A stretch of DNA of 64,000 nucleotides. Origin: Alphaproteobacteria bacterium. Lineage in GTDB: Bacteria; Pseudomonadota; Alphaproteobacteria; Micropepsales; Micropepsaceae. Below, one piece after another: positions 62,076-64,000 of the stretch. The translations under genes and the position numbers were made by a program. How positions within the stretch are numbered: the first letter of the stretch is position 1; each line of letters opens with the position of its first letter. The stretch lies in NCBI GenBank assembly GCA_016783965.1, contig JADHVO010000004.1, positions 310,001 through 374,000 on the forward strand, written 5' to 3'. Under the pieces are notes generated by a model. That model worked only from the letters and a program-made list of their open reading frames with translations. It did no database searches and was not told the DNA's origin.

Positions 62076-63479
62076 TCACATTTGCATGGTCCAGCCTTCG
62101 ACGCCCATCGCCGCCTGACGGACGGCTTCGCTGAGCGTGGGGTGCGGGTGGCTGGTGCGGGCGATGTCTTCGCTGGAGGCGCCGAACTCGATGGCGAGGG
62201 CGGCTTCCGCGATCATCTCGCCGGCACTGGCGCTCATAATGTGGACCCCAAGCACGCGGTCGGTCTTCGCGTCGGCGATCACCTTGGTGAAGCCGTCGGT
62301 CGCGGCGATAGTCTTGGCGCGGGCATTGGCGGTGAAGGGGAACTTGCCGACCTTGTAGGCCACGCCGACGGCTTTCAGCTCTTCCTCCGTCTTGCCGACG
62401 CTGGCGACTTCGGGTGCGGTGTACACGACGGCGGGAATCGCGTCGTAGTTCACATGACCGGACTTGCCTGCGATGTTCTCGGCACAGGCCACGGCTTCGT
62501 CTTCCGCCTTGTGCGCCAGCATCAAGCCTTCGCGGCAGTCACCGATGGCCCAGATGCCCGGCACGTTGGTCGCATAATGCATGTCGGTGATGACACGGTT
62601 GCGCCGGTCGAGCTTCACGCCGATGTCGTCGAGGCCGAGATTGTCGGCGTAAGGACGGCGGCCGATGGAGACCAGCATGATGTCGGTCTCGATCGTCTGC
62701 TGCGCTCCGCCGGCAGCTGGTTCTACCGTGACGGTGAGAGCACCGCCCGTCTTCTGCACACCGACGACCTTGGTCGAGAGCTGAAACTTCATGCCCTGCC
62801 TTTGCAGGATACGCTGGAACTGCTTACCGATCTCACCATCGAGGCCGGGCGTGATGCGGTCGAGGAATTCGACCACCGTCACCTCGCTGCCGAGGCGCCG
62901 CCACACCGAACCCAGTTCAAGGCCGATGTAACCGCCGCCGACGACCAGCAGGCGCTTGGGCACCTCCTTCAACTCGAGCGCACCGGTGGAGGAGACGATC
63001 TGCTGCTCGTCGATCGTGACGCCGGGCAGCGCGGCGACATCTGAGCCGGTGGCGATGATGATGTGCTTCGTCTCGATGTTGCGGACTGCGCCGTCCTTGC
63101 CTTTCACCGCGATCCTGCCGGGCGCGGTGATGCGTGCCTCGCCGACGATGGCTTCGCTCTTGGCCTTCTTGAGCAGGAATTCGACGCCCTTGGTGAGTTC
63201 GGCCACCACCTTGGTCTTATGCGCCATCATGGCGGCGAGATCGAGTTCGGGCGCGACCTTCACGCCGAGCCTGGGCAGATGGTTCTTCGCCTCGTCGAAC
63301 AGGTGCGACACATGGAGCAGCGCCTTGGAGGGGATGCAACCGATGTTCAGGCACGTGCCGCCGAAGGTGCCGCGCTTGTCGATGCAGGCGGTTTTGAGAC
63401 CAAGCTGACCGAGCCTTATCGCCGCGTTGTAGCCGCCGGGGCCGCCGCCGATGACCACGGCATCGAATGTGTCCGCCAT
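62076..63479 (-). CDS. lpdA: Dihydrolipoyl dehydrogenase
   Basis: 467 aa, E3 of the 2-oxoacid dehydrogenase complexes. FAD site VIGGGPGGYNAAIR, redox disulfide GGTCLNIGCIPSKALL, NAD site VVGGGYIGLELGS, and catalytic His-Glu HPHPTLSEAV. No lipoyl domain at the N-terminus. Separate from E1/E2 genes in this window. Confidence 0.97.
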   Translation of the reverse strand: MADTFDAVVIGGGPGGYNAAIRLGQLGLKTACIDKRGTFGGTCLNIGCIPSKALLHVSHLFDEAKNHLPRLGVKVAPELDLAAMMAHKTKVVAELTKGVEFLLKKAKSEAIVGEARITAPGRIAVKGKDGAVRNIETKHIIIATGSDVAALPGVTIDEQQIVSSTGALELKEVPKRLLVVGGGYIGLELGSVWRRLGSEVTVVEFLDRITPGLDGEIGKQFQRILQRQGMKFQLSTKVVGVQKTGGALTVTVEPAAGGAQQTIETDIMLVSIGRRPYADNLGLDDIGVKLDRRNRVITDMHYATNVPGIWAIGDCREGLMLAHKAEDEAVACAENIAGKSGHVNYDAIPAVVYTAPEVASVGKTEEELKAVGVAYKVGKFPFTANARAKTIAATDGFTKVIADAKTDRVLGVHIMSASAGEMIAEAALAIEFGASSEDIARTSHPHPTLSEAVRQAAMGVEGWTMQM

Positions 63480-63556
63480 AAAGGAAGTTCCTGGAGCTCG
63501 TGCTGGAGCGGGTTATGCGCCAGCACGAAGTTCCAGTCCATCGCCGATCGGACATG

Positions 63557-63590
63557 AAAAGACCGGCCGTTCGGCCGGTCTTTTCGTCTC
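63557..63590 (-). terminator. Terminator after the Q/N-rich gene
   Basis: Perfect 12-bp stem AAAAGACCGGCC-GTTC-GGCCGGTCTTTT (63557-63584). Minus strand has TTTT at the stem end; may act in both directions. Confidence 0.8.
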
Positions 63591-63606
63591 AGATGATAGG
63601 GCCGGA

Positions 63607-63804
63607 TCAGTGCCTTGTGCCGGCGTTCTGGTCGGGCTGTTGCCGGTTCTGGTTCTGCTGGCTCCCCAAATCGCGCTTCTTGCCCGACTTGGCTTTCTGC
63701 CCTCCGTCCGGCTGGTTCTGATAGCCCTGGTTCTCAGCCTGCTGCGGCTGCTCCGGCTTGCGCTGACTCCGGTTTTCGTCCTGGCGATTCATCTGGTTGC
63801 CCAT
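63607..63804 (-). CDS. Small Gln/Asn-rich protein
   Basis: 65 aa from ATG 63804 (GGAG 7 nt upstream; an upstream ATG at 63897 adds unrelated sequence). Almost wholly Gln, Asn, Lys, Arg, Asp and Gly (RKPEQPQQAENQGYQNQPDG), so likely disordered. No family recognised. Confidence 0.65.
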   Translation of the reverse strand: MGNQMNRQDENRSQRKPEQPQQAENQGYQNQPDGGQKAKSGKKRDLGSQQNQNRQQPDQNAGTRH

Positions 63805-63920
63805 GCTGTTCTCCAAGGTGTTCAAAAAGGGCGCGATCAAGGCGCCCGATATGAGTGAGAACGTGGGCGGGAAGACGGCGTTTCGCTTGTTCCGCACGGA
63901 ACCGCATGCAACCCCTGAAA

Positions 63921-64000
63921 TCAGGCGGCTTCCGCGAGCGAGTCCTTGAAGTCCACTTCGATGCTGGTGCCCTTGCCAGGCACCGAATGCAGCATGGACT
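63921..64000 (-). CDS. C-terminus of probable sensor histidine kinase, partial
   Basis: Only the last 26 codons are in the window; the 5' part lies beyond 64000. The end SMLHSVPGKGTSIEVDFKDS resembles the last G-box region and strand of HATPase domains (GKGT-x-[FVI]). Ends EAA-stop at 63921-63923. A non-kinase origin cannot be excluded from so short a piece. Confidence 0.5.
   Translation of the reverse strand, partial: SMLHSVPGKGTSIEVDFKDSLAEAA

Overview
The window looks like chromosome of a high-GC alphaproteobacterium. The markers are the recA-alaS pair, a DUF1476 protein (zeta inhibitor of the alphaproteobacterial F1-ATPase), a purC-purS-purQ-purL run followed by bolA and a CGFS glutaredoxin, ccmI, and an ECF42-type sigma factor with its DGPF partner. 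I could not place it to genus; affinity to the Micropepsales/Caulobacterales side is only an inference. No IS element, prophage, CRISPR array or rRNA operon was seen. The one tRNA found is tRNA-Leu(UAA).

Layout. 1-5.3 kb: partial 2-oxoglutarate oxygenase, secreted adenosine-deaminase-like protein, exported methyltransferase-like protein, AraC regulator, and an alpha/beta hydrolase diverging from a TetR regulator with two matched operators. 5.5-19.1 kb: housekeeping block with recA, alaS, a K+ channel, an orphan PAS kinase, icd, trmJ-ccmI, a CinA-like protein, map and radC. 19.2-22.5 kb: a Dpp/Opp-like permease pair translationally coupled to a double ATPase whose catalytic motifs are almost all lost. 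22.5-24.9 kb: purB and two poorly known genes. 25.3-27.8 kb: a metal-response neighbourhood with a MerR regulator on a mer-type operator, a cytochrome c and a Met-rich outer-membrane-like protein. 28.8-33.1 kb: a four-gene operon with 4-bp overlaps (hydrolase, oleate hydratase, MacB/Lol-type ATPase and permease), convergent with a P450. 34.5-35.4 kb: a DUF1778-GNAT toxin-antitoxin pair. 35.4-38.5 kb: PQQ dehydrogenase and a membrane LytTR protein. 39.2-43.7 kb: the pur cluster, with different palindromic repeats in its gaps. 43.7-46.1 kb: SDR/TetR and an Rsm22-like gene lying between bolA and grxD. 46.5-55.7 kb: Acg-type oxidoreductase, GST, ECF42 sigma/DGPF, rpsD, tRNA-Leu, TMEM43-like protein, PiT transporter and an enoyl-CoA hydratase. 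55.7-64 kb: M13 peptidase preceded by a tiny self-contained transcription unit, HpcH aldolase, DUF3089 lipase-like protein, FAD monooxygenase, GNAT, lpdA, a Q/N-rich small protein and the tail of a probable histidine kinase.

Most striking: (1) a 25-codon gene at 57986-58063 with its own promoter and terminator and an 18-nt leader fully complementary to the expected 3' end of 16S rRNA; (2) the intact but catalytically degenerate double ABC ATPase at 20957-22534; (3) the oleate hydratase-ABC exporter operon at 28839-33086; (4) a MerR homologue on a mer operator that lacks one mercury ligand, with a promoter that would read antisense through the cytochrome gene; (5) several families of nested palindromic repeats, one sitting in frame inside a coding sequence and another supplying a likely start codon.
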